Shown here one piece after another: positions 18,207-28,324 of a DNA stretch of 64,000 nt (the first letter of the stretch is position 1; every line of letters starts with the position of its first letter). A program made the translations under genes and the position numbers. The stretch is from Hydrogenedens sp964549105 (lineage in GTDB: Bacteria; Hydrogenedentota; Hydrogenedentia; Hydrogenedentales; Hydrogenedentaceae), in contig CAZJTZ010000013.1 in the NCBI GenBank assembly GCA_964549105.1, forward strand, positions 27,990 through 91,989, read 5' to 3'. Below the pieces are notes generated by a model. It worked only from the letters and a program-made list of their open reading frames with translations. It was not told where the DNA came from and made no database searches.

Positions 18207-19172
18207 TTGACGGGACTTGAAACAAGCGGTGCTTCACCTTCCTCGCAGAATGTAATTGCAATAGTCTGGGATTTTGATTTTACATTAACACCGAGAAATA
18301 TGCAAGAACCTCTTTTTGCCGCTTATGATGTGGATGAAAAGAAATTCTGGAAAGAAGTGAATGCTTTACCCGAATATTACAAAAAGGCAGGGGTTCGAGT
18401 GTCTGAAGAAACGGCATATCTCTGGCATATTATCTCCTATGTGCAGGCAGGTAAATTTCCGGATTTAACGAACCAGAAGTTGAGAGAATTAGGGGAAAAG
18501 ATAGAATTTTATCCGGGACTACCAGAGTTTTTCTTAGATGTTCAGCAGTGGTTAGAGAAATCACCTTATGTCGAAAATGACTTAAAAATAGAACACTATA
18601 TAGTAAGTAGTGGACTTACTGAGATGATACGGGGCTCAAAAATTGCACCATATATTTCTGGGGTATGGGCTTCGGAATTTATTGAGGTTCCTGCGGGTCC
18701 AGATGAAGATTTTTCAAAAATACCCAGGTCAGGTCCAATCAGTCAGGTAGGTTATATTATTGACCATACCACAAAAACGCGAGCACTATTTGAAATCAAT
18801 AAAGGAGTAAATATGTTAAAGGGGATTAGTGTGAATGATTCCATCCCCGAAGATGCAAGGCGTGTGCCATTCAAAAACATGATTTATGTTGGAGATGGTC
18901 CAAGCGATATCCCTTGCTTTTCAGTAGTGAGAAAACATGGTGGGCTTACCTATGCTGTTTATCCGAAGGGAGATAAGGAAAAGTTTTTACAGGTGATTAG
19001 CCTTATAGAGTCAGAACGAATTGACGCTTATGGTCCTGCGGATTATCGTGATGATAGCGAAACAGTCTATTGGATGCGAGATAAAGTTTTGAATATAGCG
19101 GACCGAATAGTTCAGGAAAAGGAGGACGCATTCCGTTCAAAGGTTAAGTCAGGACCGAAACATATCAGTTAG
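18207..19172 (+). CDS. HAD-superfamily phosphatase
   Basis: The TTG start is supported by AAAGGAG ending about 8 nt upstream and by no earlier in-frame start after the preceding stop. The 321-aa protein has HAD motif I WDFDFTLT (nucleophile Asp22, Asp24), motif II in VSSGL (about 131-135) and motif IV GDGPSD (about 230-235). A helical cap lies between motifs I and II, resembling phosphoserine-phosphatase-type members. Substrate unknown. It is probably co-transcribed with the GH42-like gene 20 bp upstream, but I see no shared pathway. It is convergent with the radical SAM gene, 7 bp apart. Confidence 0.85.
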   Translation: MTGLETSGASPSSQNVIAIVWDFDFTLTPRNMQEPLFAAYDVDEKKFWKEVNALPEYYKKAGVRVSEETAYLWHIISYVQAGKFPDLTNQKLRELGEKIEFYPGLPEFFLDVQQWLEKSPYVENDLKIEHYIVSSGLTEMIRGSKIAPYISGVWASEFIEVPAGPDEDFSKIPRSGPISQVGYIIDHTTKTRALFEINKGVNMLKGISVNDSIPEDARRVPFKNMIYVGDGPSDIPCFSVVRKHGGLTYAVYPKGDKEKFLQVISLIESERIDAYGPADYRDDSETVYWMRDKVLNIADRIVQEKEDAFRSKVKSGPKHIS

Positions 19173-19179
19173 ACAGTTA

Positions 19180-20250
19180 CTAATCGGTTAAGTTGATGTC
19201 CCAGACCCCGGGTATCTTGGTGTTACAGTAAGTACAGCGGCCTTCACTTATTTTATTTGTCCATACGGTAAAGCCTGTTCGTTCAATAAGTAGTTCTGAG
19301 CAATGGGGGCAGTATGTATTCTCCATTGTTTCTACAGAACCGGGACGATTTCCTGCATAGACAAAATGTAAGCCAGCATCTTTCGCAATTTTATAAGCCT
19401 TTTCTAATTGGTGAGGTGCCGTCGGAAAAGAATTATTCATTTTATAATTTGGGTAAAAACCTGTAACATGCCAGGGAATATCAGGACTGATTTTTGCAAT
19501 AAATTTAGTCAATTCGCGGAGTTCCTCGTCAGTGTCATTAAAACCCGGAACAAGCAGAGTAACAATTTCAACCCAATAATTAAGTTCCATAAGTTGTTCT
19601 ATTGTTTTACAAACAACCGAAAGTTTTCCCCCTAACTTATCGTAGTTTTTTTGTTGAAAAGTTTTTAAGTCTACTTTAAATAGTTGCATGACTGGTCTCA
19701 AAAATTTCAATACCTTTTCCGACGCATGCCCATTACTTACATAGCCACAAATAATGCCCTTTTCCTTTGCCAATGAAAAAATTTCAAAAGCCCAATCGCT
19801 TGTGATTAAAGGCTCATTGTAGGTGCTGACCATAACAGGGCAATGATGTTTTAACGCAAGGTCTAATAGGGTATTGGGAGAAACAGGCTCGAACCGAACC
19901 AGAGAATTGGGGTCACGAAGTGTTTGACTGCTTAACCAATTTTGACAGAAGGGACAATGAAAGTTGCAACCCAACATACCAAAAGACAAAGCCGTTCTGC
20001 CAGGTAGAACATGGAAGAAAGGCTTTTTCTCAATAGGGTCAATCGCCAGCCCTGCTGCATAACCATGAGGTGCGTATAAAATACCCTCTTTGTTAAACCT
20101 TAATTTACAGGTCCCTGTTTTCCCTTGTGAAATTATACATTGATGGCCACAGGAGTGACAGCACACCTTGCCATTTTCCAGAATATCATACAATTCTTTG
20201 TTTGCAGGTCTTGAATATGTCTCTTTTAACAATTGTTCTGCAGTTTCCAT
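19180..20250 (-). CDS. AmmeMemoRadiSam-system radical SAM enzyme
   Basis: The 356-aa protein has the radical SAM cluster motif CNFHCPFC (Cys95, Cys99, Cys102), an N-terminal Cys-rich segment (CCHSCGHQC at 30-38 plus Cys48) and a C-terminal zinc-ribbon-like part (CPHC, CTYC). Phrases such as APHGYAAGLAIDPIEKKPFFH and NYKMNNSFPTAP match the PflA-like 'AmmeMemoRadiSam system radical SAM enzyme'. The family usually travels with MEMO and AMMECR1 genes; neither is in this window. The substrate is unknown. It is divergent from yjbQ with a 15-bp palindrome between them. Confidence 0.88.
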   Translation of the reverse strand: METAEQLLKETYSRPANKELYDILENGKVCCHSCGHQCIISQGKTGTCKLRFNKEGILYAPHGYAAGLAIDPIEKKPFFHVLPGRTALSFGMLGCNFHCPFCQNWLSSQTLRDPNSLVRFEPVSPNTLLDLALKHHCPVMVSTYNEPLITSDWAFEIFSLAKEKGIICGYVSNGHASEKVLKFLRPVMQLFKVDLKTFQQKNYDKLGGKLSVVCKTIEQLMELNYWVEIVTLLVPGFNDTDEELRELTKFIAKISPDIPWHVTGFYPNYKMNNSFPTAPHQLEKAYKIAKDAGLHFVYAGNRPGSVETMENTYCPHCSELLIERTGFTVWTNKISEGRCTYCNTKIPGVWDINLTD

Positions 20251-20293
20251 TTCTTTTCTCTATCAAAGGGTTCTATTAAATTTTTATAACTAT

Positions 20294-20308
20294 GTTATAT
20301 TATATAAC
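20294..20308. promoter_or_regulatory. 15-bp perfect palindrome in the radical SAM / yjbQ divergent spacer
   Basis: GTTATAT-T-ATATAAC has 7-bp perfect arms around a single base, centred in the 105-bp spacer between divergent genes. Position and symmetry suit a dimeric repressor site or overlapping -10 elements; its A/T richness makes chance occurrence possible. Confidence 0.35.
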
Positions 20309-20355
20309 GAATAAAATTAATTTTTTTAGTAAAAAATGCAAAAAGGGGACAATAA

Positions 20356-20772
20356 ATGATTTTTCAAAAAGAATTTTCAATTACTACAAATAAATATGGA
20401 GAACTTACAAATTTGACACCACGAGTTCAGACAATATTAGAAGAATCAGGACTTACATCGGGCGTTATAAATATATTCAATGTAGGAAGCACTGCTTGTA
20501 TCGGAACTATTGAATTTGAACCGGGATTAATAAAGGATTTACCAGAACAATTATCAAAACTGTTTCCACCAGGTAGACATTATGCACATGAACAGACCTG
20601 GCATGATGGGAATGGGCATTCCCATTTGCAGGCTACTTTGATGGGTCCTGGGATTATTGTGCCGTTTAAGGATGGTAAACTTATCCTTGGAACATGGCAG
20701 CAAATATTTCACATGGAGTGTGATATAAAACCTCGTCAAAGGGAGATAGTTATTACTGTGATTGGTGAATAG
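20356..20772 (+). CDS. YjbQ/UPF0047 family protein
   Basis: The 138-aa single-domain protein matches the YjbQ family across its length. Key features are SGVINIFNVGSTACIGTIEFE (seen as GVINIFNVGSTACIG), HEQTWHDGNGHSHLQATLMGP (GNGHSHLQA at about 86-94, the conserved His cluster) and the ending LGTWQQIFHMECD. Some members have weak thiamine-phosphate synthase activity, but the physiological role is unsettled. AAAAAGGGG lies about 7 nt before the ATG. It faces away from the AmmeMemoRadiSam enzyme. In this window it stands alone, with no thiamine gene nearby. Confidence 0.9.
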   Translation: MIFQKEFSITTNKYGELTNLTPRVQTILEESGLTSGVINIFNVGSTACIGTIEFEPGLIKDLPEQLSKLFPPGRHYAHEQTWHDGNGHSHLQATLMGPGIIVPFKDGKLILGTWQQIFHMECDIKPRQREIVITVIGE

Positions 20773-20901
20773 AAATTAAATATTATGTTGTTATAATAGT
20801 TCTAAACAAATTTCACCAACTCGAACAGATTAAGTGTAATGAAAAATTCTGTTGTCATGATGAGATGGGGTTACATTTTTTTATATAATTTCAGTAATTG
20901 T

Positions 20902-20973
20902 GCCCCGATAGTTCAGTGGATAGAACGAGTCCCTCCTAAGGATTAAACCCGCGTTCGATTCGCGGTCGGGGCG
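20902..20973 (+). tRNA. tRNA-Arg (anticodon CCU)
   Basis: The cloverleaf folds without mismatch: acceptor GCCCCGA/TCGGGGC, D-stem GTTC/GAAC, anticodon stem AGTCC/GGATT with loop CTCCTAA (anticodon CCT, reading AGG), and T-stem CCGCG/CGCGG with loop TTCGATT. The discriminator base is G and the 3' CCA is not encoded. It stands alone between yjbQ and ychF. Confidence 0.95.
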
Positions 20974-21196
20974 CTTTCTTTTTAGATAGTTTTGTCGGAA
21001 CTACTTTCAATACCTTTTTTATATGTTCTTATTTATTATTGGATATTTCTATATTCAAGAAAAATAGATGGTGATTTATTAATGTTATTATGTATTTCTA
21101 TTCTATTAGAAAATGCAATTGGAAGTAAAAAGAAAATTTATTTATCTCGGGTAAAGTGGTATGATATTGAAAAAACTGTTTTAAGGAGGATATAGA

Positions 21197-22300
21197 GTGG
21201 GATTTTCTGTTGGTATCGTGGGATTGCCAAATGTAGGTAAAAGCACTTTGTTTAACGCTATGACGCAAAGTAGTCATGCTCAGGTGGCAAATTATCCTTT
21301 CTGCACGATTGAGCCCAATCATGCAATTGTTAAAGTGCCAGACGCAAATCTGGAACAATTGTCATCAGCATTTCAGTCTAAACAAACAATCTATGCTACT
21401 ATTGAATTTGTGGACATAGCCGGATTGGTAAAAGGGTCGCATAATGGGGAAGGGCTTGGAAATCAATTTTTGGCAAATATCCGCGAAACAGATGCTTTAC
21501 TCCATATCGTTCGTTGCTTTGAGGATGAAAATGTTGTGCATGTAAGCGGAAAAATTGACCCTCTTGCAGATATTGATGTAATTAATATTGAATTAATTTT
21601 TGCAGATTTGCAGCAATTAGAACGGAAGATTGAAAAAGTGCAGCGGTTGGCAAAGGGTGATAGAAAACTTCTACCCTTATTGGAATTATGTGGGCGGTTA
21701 AAAGAGCATTTTGAGAAGGGACTGCCTGCGAGGACTTTTCCAGAGAAGGATACTGAATTGTTTCAGGAATTAAATGAGGAGATGCGATTTACCACAGGGA
21801 AAAAAGTGATTTATGTGGCAAATGTTGATGAAAAAGGATTAGAACATGACCCGCCTGTTTTAAGCGAAGTCCGCAAATTAGCAGAGAAAGAAGAAACAGA
21901 AGTGGTAAAGGTATGTGCCCAGTTAGAAATGGAACTGGCGGACATGAGCGAAGAGGAGAGGAAAGAATTTTTGGCTATGGACGGAGCCATGGAATCGGCT
22001 TTGGAACAGGTTGTTCATGCAGGTTATCGTTTATTAAATCTGGTAACTTTCTATACCGTATCACCACCGCAGGAAGTTCATGCCTGGGCAGTAAAAGAAG
22101 GGACTTCCATTGTAAAGGCTGCAGGTATGATACATACCGATTTTGAAAAGCATTTTATTTGTGCAGAAGTAATATCTGTTAAGGATTATCTGGCTTATGG
22201 TGGAGATGCAGGAGCCAAAAATGCCGGTGCTTTGAGAATGGAAGGAAGAGATTACCTTGTTAAAGATGGAGATTGTATCCACATTAGAGCAAATGCGTAG
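21197..22300 (+). CDS. ychF: Redox-regulated ATPase/GTPase YchF
   Basis: The GTG start follows AAGGAGG by 7 nt. The 367-aa protein is a full-length YchF/OLA1: P-loop GLPNVGKST (9-17), PFCTIEPNHAIVKVPD (switch region), DIAGLVKGSHNGEGLGNQFL (G3), and NVDE near residue 212 in place of the NKxD motif, which is the family trait giving ATP preference. The C-terminal TGS domain is seen from about 280 (LVTFYTVSPPQEVHAW, FEKHFICAEV). It is ribosome-associated in other bacteria. It lies downstream of tRNA-Arg and appears monocistronic. Confidence 0.96.
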   Translation: MGFSVGIVGLPNVGKSTLFNAMTQSSHAQVANYPFCTIEPNHAIVKVPDANLEQLSSAFQSKQTIYATIEFVDIAGLVKGSHNGEGLGNQFLANIRETDALLHIVRCFEDENVVHVSGKIDPLADIDVINIELIFADLQQLERKIEKVQRLAKGDRKLLPLLELCGRLKEHFEKGLPARTFPEKDTELFQELNEEMRFTTGKKVIYVANVDEKGLEHDPPVLSEVRKLAEKEETEVVKVCAQLEMELADMSEEERKEFLAMDGAMESALEQVVHAGYRLLNLVTFYTVSPPQEVHAWAVKEGTSIVKAAGMIHTDFEKHFICAEVISVKDYLAYGGDAGAKNAGALRMEGRDYLVKDGDCIHIRANA

Positions 22301-22359
22301 AGGTGTCCAGGTGTTCTCTTGTCAATTTAATAATTAACCATAATTGAGGAGGGAAAGGT

Positions 22360-25300
22360 ATGAAGAAGGGGCGGTTTCTATCAATAGTTATTTCGCTTGC
22401 TATTTGTATAATAGGAGTCTCTTGTAGTGGGGGTGATACAGAGAAAACGGTAGACACAACTAAAAACGCATCAGTTTCTTCACTACCTTCTGCGAATAAA
22501 CGACCTGTTTCATTAGTTCCAATAGCTCAGTATCCGCTGGCAGGTGAGCCGATAGAAAAGAAGTTTATGCTGGTTTTTGATAAGAAAATCCATTTTCCTT
22601 CCGAAGTGCCTGTTGTAGATTATATAAAGACAAATCCGCCTTTGAAAGGTATTACGGATTGTATAGAAAATACGCTTGTGTTCAATCTATTAGAACCTGT
22701 GCCAGAGAATATCAACGAGATAGAGTTTTGTGTCCATCCACAGTTGCAATCCGAAGATGGTATTTTGATAGACACACAGAAGCAATGTTATCGTATCCCT
22801 ACGGTCGGCTTAAAGGTATTAGAAGGACAGTTTCAAGATGTGAATGACAGTATGATTGTCTTTTCACTTAGATTCAGTTTCCCTGTTTTACCACAGGAAA
22901 TAAAACCATTCATTTCTATAACAAATCAGAACGATTCAAATGTAGAGTTTGAGTTAGACGAAACAAATGAGCCAAGTGACCTTGTGCTAATTCGAATAAA
23001 AAGGGTAGAAACCGAACCATATAAACTTATTTTGAAACCAGGCTACATAAATAGTGAGAAAAGATACAAGGGGCAGGCAGCATATTTTGAATTTCCATTG
23101 CAGGAATCATTATCCGTGTTGGAATGTAAAAGAGCAGATTATTCAAGGGTAGAAATTGCATTTTCACGACCCGTAGCGAGTGATGTCATTTATAGTCATA
23201 TTCAAATATTTTCTTCAGATGCCCATAAATGTTCATTTACTGCAGCACCTCTGGATTGGGGCAAAGTTAATGAAATGGCTATAAATAATCCACCGACTAA
23301 TTCTGACTTGATAGAAAAGAAGGTATCTAAATCATGGGCACTGTATGTCCATGACTTAAACACTCTGGATAATGTATATATAATGCTGGTGGTAATGAAA
23401 AATACATGGTCAGAAGATTTTTCCATCCTCCCTACCGAATATAGTTGGTCATCTTCGGCTTCGTCAAAAGAATTTAAAGTGGATTATGCTTATTGGCGGA
23501 ATAAAGGGCTGGATGGCGTTTCTTATAGTTTATCTATGCCAAAAATTGAAGAAGAAACTGCAATCAACTATCTTGAAATAATCCCTCCGGTAGATAATCT
23601 CTCTATTCAAAAAACAAATGAGTATGAATTAGAAATCAAGGGCAACTGGAAAACAGGCATAAAGTATATTTTGAAGTGGAAAGCAGGTTTGAAATGGGGT
23701 ATGGAGATGACATCGTTTAGCGGTCTTACATATAAAATTTTAGAGAATGATTATGTATATACAATGCGGGAACTCCCTGAATTTAAGACGCTCGATTTTG
23801 ATAATAAAGACAAGTTCTACATCATTCCTTTTCATGAGAAAAATTTTATTCGGGTAGGGAGTCGGAATGTTTCCAAAGGGTATTTACATGTATATCAAGT
23901 TATCACAGAAAACCTTCCTGTATGGTTGGGAAACACTTCAAGCAATAATGTTCCTTTTGAGATTAATGAGAAGACCACAAGATATATCACTGCTATCCCG
24001 ATTGAATTTCCCAATAGCGCTGACAATACAAGTTATATGGATGTGGATTTGACCCAGCATCTGGCTAATTATTCTAAGGGCATATTTACCTTATGTTTGT
24101 CTGATGAAAAAGACCCGGGGAAATTGCGTGCAAATTGGGAAATTCGGGGGACAAATAATAAAGAAAGTGGAGGGTATGAAGAATATGAATATGATTATTA
24201 CAATTATAATTTTGACCCTTCTCAAAATGAGAATCGTTTATATGCAGATATAAATGGCACAAGAAGTTCAATCCGATATATATTGTGGACCAGGTTAGGT
24301 GTAGTTTCTCATTGGGATAACACGAGTTTAGTTGGATTTGTCCATGATTTAATAGATTTATCTCCACAGGCAGGTGCAGTGGTGTCAGCCTATTCAATCA
24401 AAAACGACAAAGTAGCCGAAGGGACTACGGATAATAACGGGATTTTTAAATTCCTGCTGGATAATCAAGATGCAGAAAAGCCAAGATTAATTACAATCAA
24501 AACGAGAAATGATTTTACCTTTGTATTCTTAACCCCAAAACCCTTACCCACATTGAAAGACCTTGAAAAATACGAGAATTACGACAGGAATAAATATGAT
24601 GCGTTTATCTATACAGATAGGAATTTATACCGTCCCGGCGAATTGATACATTCACGCTGGATTGTGCGTAGCAATTACGGTTCAGAAGTCATAAATGCAC
24701 CTCTGGAATTACGGTTCGTAAATCCTCAGAATAAAGTAGTCCAACGCAAGGTAGTGAGTTTATCTGAATGGGGGACAGGTGGTGAAGATATTGCAACGGA
24801 GACTACATATCTGACAGGGACCTATACCCTGGGTTTGTATGTCCCCGGAGGCGAGCAAATCTGTGGCTCCATACCTGTTCATGTTGAGGACTTTGTTCCT
24901 GACAGAATAAAGGTAGAATTAACCGTTCCTGATGATTTCTGGATTGTCGGGACAGAACAAAAGTTTGAACTTTCATCACAGTATTATGTCGGTCCACCTG
25001 CAAGTAATTTACCTTGTAAGGCAAAACTTATAATCACACCTACTACTTTTGAAAATGAGAAGTGGAAAGGCTATCAATTCGGAAATAATGAATTTTTTAA
25101 AACTGTGGTTATGGATTTAGGGACTAAAAATACAGATTCAGAAGGCAAATCAGAGTTTTCGTTTGATTTTAGCCCACCGGGTACTATAAACAAACCTATA
25201 GAAATTGCAGTTATAGGAGAGGTTTCAGAAGTTGGAGGAAGGGCTGTTTCTGCGGTGAAGAAGATTAAAGGCTATCCCGAAGAGATTATTTGTGGATTGG

Positions 25301-28300
25301 GCGTTGAGAAGATAGAGGATAAATTGCAAGTTGCGGTAGCACTGGTTGGTAAAGATTTTAATCCTGCCCCAGATAGCGAAGTAGATGTATTTTTAGAGAG
25401 AGCCGATTGGAGTTTTGCAAATCGTCTCTATCCACGAAATTCAGGTGGGACAATCCCGCAATGGAGACGAGTCTTTACGATTATTGAACAGCAAAAGGTT
25501 ACTACAAAAGACGGCATGGCAACTGCTCAATTTAGTATTCCTCCTTTTTATCAAACATATAGAGTGCGTGTTCAGAGAACCGGAGGTAAAACTTTCTCTG
25601 ATATGTCTTTCTATTGTGTTCCTCAAAAGATTCTACATTTAGAGGAAGGACCTCCCGAATTAGTTAAGATACATATTGAAGACAAAAAATGGCAGGTAGG
25701 AGAGTCTGTTCCAGTGTCGGTAGAGGTTCCGTTCGATGGGAAAGCCGTTGCTGTGATTCAGGGGGACAGGGTTTGGGATGCACAGGTGTTTGATATTGTG
25801 TCCGGGAAAGGTGCTTTTTCACTTAATATCGAGGAAAAATATTTCCCTAATGTCTGGGTCGGAGTTTCAGCAATTCATGTTCCTGCAAAGGAAGATATGA
25901 TTAGTCCCTACTCTACCTTTTCTTATGCAAAGGTAGAGATAGAAAAACCTCAACAAAAGTTAAACATTGTTTTCACAAAAATTCCAGAGGAAATAGAACC
26001 GCAAAATACGACTGAATTGAATGTTCAGACCACAACTTTTGATGGTAAGCCTATCTCTGCGGAATTGACTATTGCAGCCGTAGACGAAGGCATACATGCG
26101 ATTCTTGGTTATACTTTACCCGACCCGTATACATGGTTCGGCAGACCACGCTATTCTCCTATCTGGAGGGTGCATTATTACGACCATGTTGCGTATGACT
26201 ATGACCCATCTTCGCCGAGTGGAGATATGATAGCCCGCCAATTATCAGCAGGCAAGCCAGAAATTGGTGAATCATGGATAAAACCTGTGGCTTTATGGTC
26301 AGGGGTTATAAAAACAGATGAACAGGGGTTCGCAAAGGTTGCTTTTAATTTGCCTGAATTTAATGGAACATTGAGGATAGTTGCGGTTGGTGCGAACAAG
26401 GAATTATTTGGCTCCACAGAAAGTAAAATGTTGGTGAGAAGACCATGTGTTATCCAGACCCAACTTCCCCGTTTCTTACGACCTCAGGACAATGCCATCA
26501 TATTTGCACGAAGTTTGAACTCACAGGAGAACCCGCTGGATGTAAAGTTGACCTTAACTCCAAATGAATCTATTAGTATCCAGCCAGTGACCCTGCAATG
26601 GGAATCACCTCCAAAAGGTTTAGGAATTTCGCCAGACATAAATATTGTTTGCCTCTCAGGGGCAAACAATGCCCAGTTACAGTGGCAGTATAATATTACA
26701 AATAAAACAGGGGATATAGTCGACCAATTTTCGGAACAAACACCTATACCTGTTAGAATTCCATCCATATACGAGCAAAGAGCAACTACTTTAATCGTGC
26801 CCGCAGGAGAAACATTAAATTTAGATACATCTGATTTTGTTGAGGACAATTTATTAGCGACAGAGATAAAAATCAGTGGCAGTCCTTTCCTTCAAGCAGA
26901 ACCTGCTCTACGGTGGCTATGGGAATATAATTATACCTGCTGTGAGCAGAAAGCGTCGCGACTTTATGCCTTATACCTATTCCGCAATTTTTTGAAGGAT
27001 TCTATGTCTGATGTGATTTCGCCATCGGATTATGACAAACTTTTGATGACAATGCTAAACGATATCTTCTCACATCAGCAAGGGAATGGAGGTCTTTCCC
27101 TCTGGCCTTATTCCTCTAATTCAGATATAAGAACATCGCTACATGCTGGATTCCTACTTGCCATGATTAATCGTGATAAGGGGCTTCCTATACCAGAAAA
27201 ACCTTATCAACGGTTAATCGCTTTCCTAAAAGATTTAATTTTAGTTGGAGGAGGTGATGAATCCCTTTCAAATCCTGAGATAAAGGCTTTTGCCACACTT
27301 ATACTGGCTCTGGATGGAGACCCCGTTGCGTGTGAACGACTGAATAATTACTTGAAAGCAGACAATCCCCGTGATTTAAGAGTGTTATTACTCCTCGGCG
27401 CAAATATTTGCGGAATGCCATCAGCAGAGATAAAGAAACATGTTGAACAACTTAAATGGGAAACGGGAGAAGAGTCTTCTCGCAAATTATGGAAATTTAG
27501 TTCCAATAGTGTCCGAATGTTAGCCCTACAACTTATTTCCAGAGTTATATCTGACGCAACACCCGAGAATATGTTGGAAATACAAAAGCCACTAATTGAA
27601 TATTTAACAAAGCATTTAGGTTTTACCACTTATGATTTGGGGATGGTTCTTATGGCACTGGATATGAGTTTCAAAAAGTTAAATATTCAATCGCAGGAAT
27701 GTACAGCACAGATAAAGTTAGACGGCATTGAACAACTCGTTCAAGGAACAAAGATATTCAAGAATAAGAAACAGGGAAAGACACAGATTGATATTCACAA
27801 CACAGGTACTACCCCTGTATATGCTTTTTGGTGTATTCGAGGTGTGTCAAAAAATCCACCTAAAAATGCGGAATCGAATAATCTGAACCTTGAACGATTC
27901 GTTTTTGATTGTAAAGATAAACAGGAAACTATAACTCCATTTAAACAGGGAAATACCTATTTGCTCCTATTTAGAGTTCAACCTAAGTACGATGTAGATA
28001 GTTTAATTCTAACCCAGTTATTACCCGCAGGATTTGAGATTGAAAATCCAAGACTAAAACAAGAGCAGATGAGTGAACTTATCCCAAAACAGTATATTAA
28101 TTCAGCAAGCATTATTGACCCTGAACATGTAGAAATAAGAGATGACAAACTTATTGTAGCGTATCCTCAATTACAATCTTCTAAAAATTATATTTACGCT
28201 ACTATGGTTCGGGCAATTACTCGTGGCAGTTTTGAATTTCCAGGGGCAAGGATTGAGGATATGTATAAACCAGAAACTTTTGCTCGTTTAGCAACGGGAC

Positions 28301-28317
28301 AAATTGAAGTTAAATAA
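22360..28317 (+). CDS. Bacterial alpha-2-macroglobulin lipoprotein (YfhM type)
   Basis: The 1985-aa protein has a lipobox IGVSC with acylated Cys22. It carries repeated macroglobulin-like beta domains, including YTDRNLYRPGELIHSRWIVR (the MG3-type core) at about 750-770. The thioester motif CCEQ is at residues 1527-1530, and a helical thioester domain (GNGGLSLWPYSS) follows. Bacterial A2Ms are periplasmic protease traps thought to guard damaged envelope. The partner PBP1C gene begins 7 bp after the stop, the classic yfhM-pbpC pairing. An AGGAGGG site precedes the ATG. The first about 600 residues are more divergent. Confidence 0.93.
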   Translation: MKKGRFLSIVISLAICIIGVSCSGGDTEKTVDTTKNASVSSLPSANKRPVSLVPIAQYPLAGEPIEKKFMLVFDKKIHFPSEVPVVDYIKTNPPLKGITDCIENTLVFNLLEPVPENINEIEFCVHPQLQSEDGILIDTQKQCYRIPTVGLKVLEGQFQDVNDSMIVFSLRFSFPVLPQEIKPFISITNQNDSNVEFELDETNEPSDLVLIRIKRVETEPYKLILKPGYINSEKRYKGQAAYFEFPLQESLSVLECKRADYSRVEIAFSRPVASDVIYSHIQIFSSDAHKCSFTAAPLDWGKVNEMAINNPPTNSDLIEKKVSKSWALYVHDLNTLDNVYIMLVVMKNTWSEDFSILPTEYSWSSSASSKEFKVDYAYWRNKGLDGVSYSLSMPKIEEETAINYLEIIPPVDNLSIQKTNEYELEIKGNWKTGIKYILKWKAGLKWGMEMTSFSGLTYKILENDYVYTMRELPEFKTLDFDNKDKFYIIPFHEKNFIRVGSRNVSKGYLHVYQVITENLPVWLGNTSSNNVPFEINEKTTRYITAIPIEFPNSADNTSYMDVDLTQHLANYSKGIFTLCLSDEKDPGKLRANWEIRGTNNKESGGYEEYEYDYYNYNFDPSQNENRLYADINGTRSSIRYILWTRLGVVSHWDNTSLVGFVHDLIDLSPQAGAVVSAYSIKNDKVAEGTTDNNGIFKFLLDNQDAEKPRLITIKTRNDFTFVFLTPKPLPTLKDLEKYENYDRNKYDAFIYTDRNLYRPGELIHSRWIVRSNYGSEVINAPLELRFVNPQNKVVQRKVVSLSEWGTGGEDIATETTYLTGTYTLGLYVPGGEQICGSIPVHVEDFVPDRIKVELTVPDDFWIVGTEQKFELSSQYYVGPPASNLPCKAKLIITPTTFENEKWKGYQFGNNEFFKTVVMDLGTKNTDSEGKSEFSFDFSPPGTINKPIEIAVIGEVSEVGGRAVSAVKKIKGYPEEIICGLGVEKIEDKLQVAVALVGKDFNPAPDSEVDVFLERADWSFANRLYPRNSGGTIPQWRRVFTIIEQQKVTTKDGMATAQFSIPPFYQTYRVRVQRTGGKTFSDMSFYCVPQKILHLEEGPPELVKIHIEDKKWQVGESVPVSVEVPFDGKAVAVIQGDRVWDAQVFDIVSGKGAFSLNIEEKYFPNVWVGVSAIHVPAKEDMISPYSTFSYAKVEIEKPQQKLNIVFTKIPEEIEPQNTTELNVQTTTFDGKPISAELTIAAVDEGIHAILGYTLPDPYTWFGRPRYSPIWRVHYYDHVAYDYDPSSPSGDMIARQLSAGKPEIGESWIKPVALWSGVIKTDEQGFAKVAFNLPEFNGTLRIVAVGANKELFGSTESKMLVRRPCVIQTQLPRFLRPQDNAIIFARSLNSQENPLDVKLTLTPNESISIQPVTLQWESPPKGLGISPDINIVCLSGANNAQLQWQYNITNKTGDIVDQFSEQTPIPVRIPSIYEQRATTLIVPAGETLNLDTSDFVEDNLLATEIKISGSPFLQAEPALRWLWEYNYTCCEQKASRLYALYLFRNFLKDSMSDVISPSDYDKLLMTMLNDIFSHQQGNGGLSLWPYSSNSDIRTSLHAGFLLAMINRDKGLPIPEKPYQRLIAFLKDLILVGGGDESLSNPEIKAFATLILALDGDPVACERLNNYLKADNPRDLRVLLLLGANICGMPSAEIKKHVEQLKWETGEESSRKLWKFSSNSVRMLALQLISRVISDATPENMLEIQKPLIEYLTKHLGFTTYDLGMVLMALDMSFKKLNIQSQECTAQIKLDGIEQLVQGTKIFKNKKQGKTQIDIHNTGTTPVYAFWCIRGVSKNPPKNAESNNLNLERFVFDCKDKQETITPFKQGNTYLLLFRVQPKYDVDSLILTQLLPAGFEIENPRLKQEQMSELIPKQYINSASIIDPEHVEIRDDKLIVAYPQLQSSKNYIYATMVRAITRGSFEFPGARIEDMYKPETFARLATGQIEVK

Positions 28318-28324
28318 ATGTGAT

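Noticed and set aside
20992..21195. 67-codon hydrophobic ORF between tRNA-Arg and ychF
   Set aside because: It begins with TTG without a ribosome-binding site and ends on top of the ychF Shine-Dalgarno; it looks like chance reading of AT-rich DNA.
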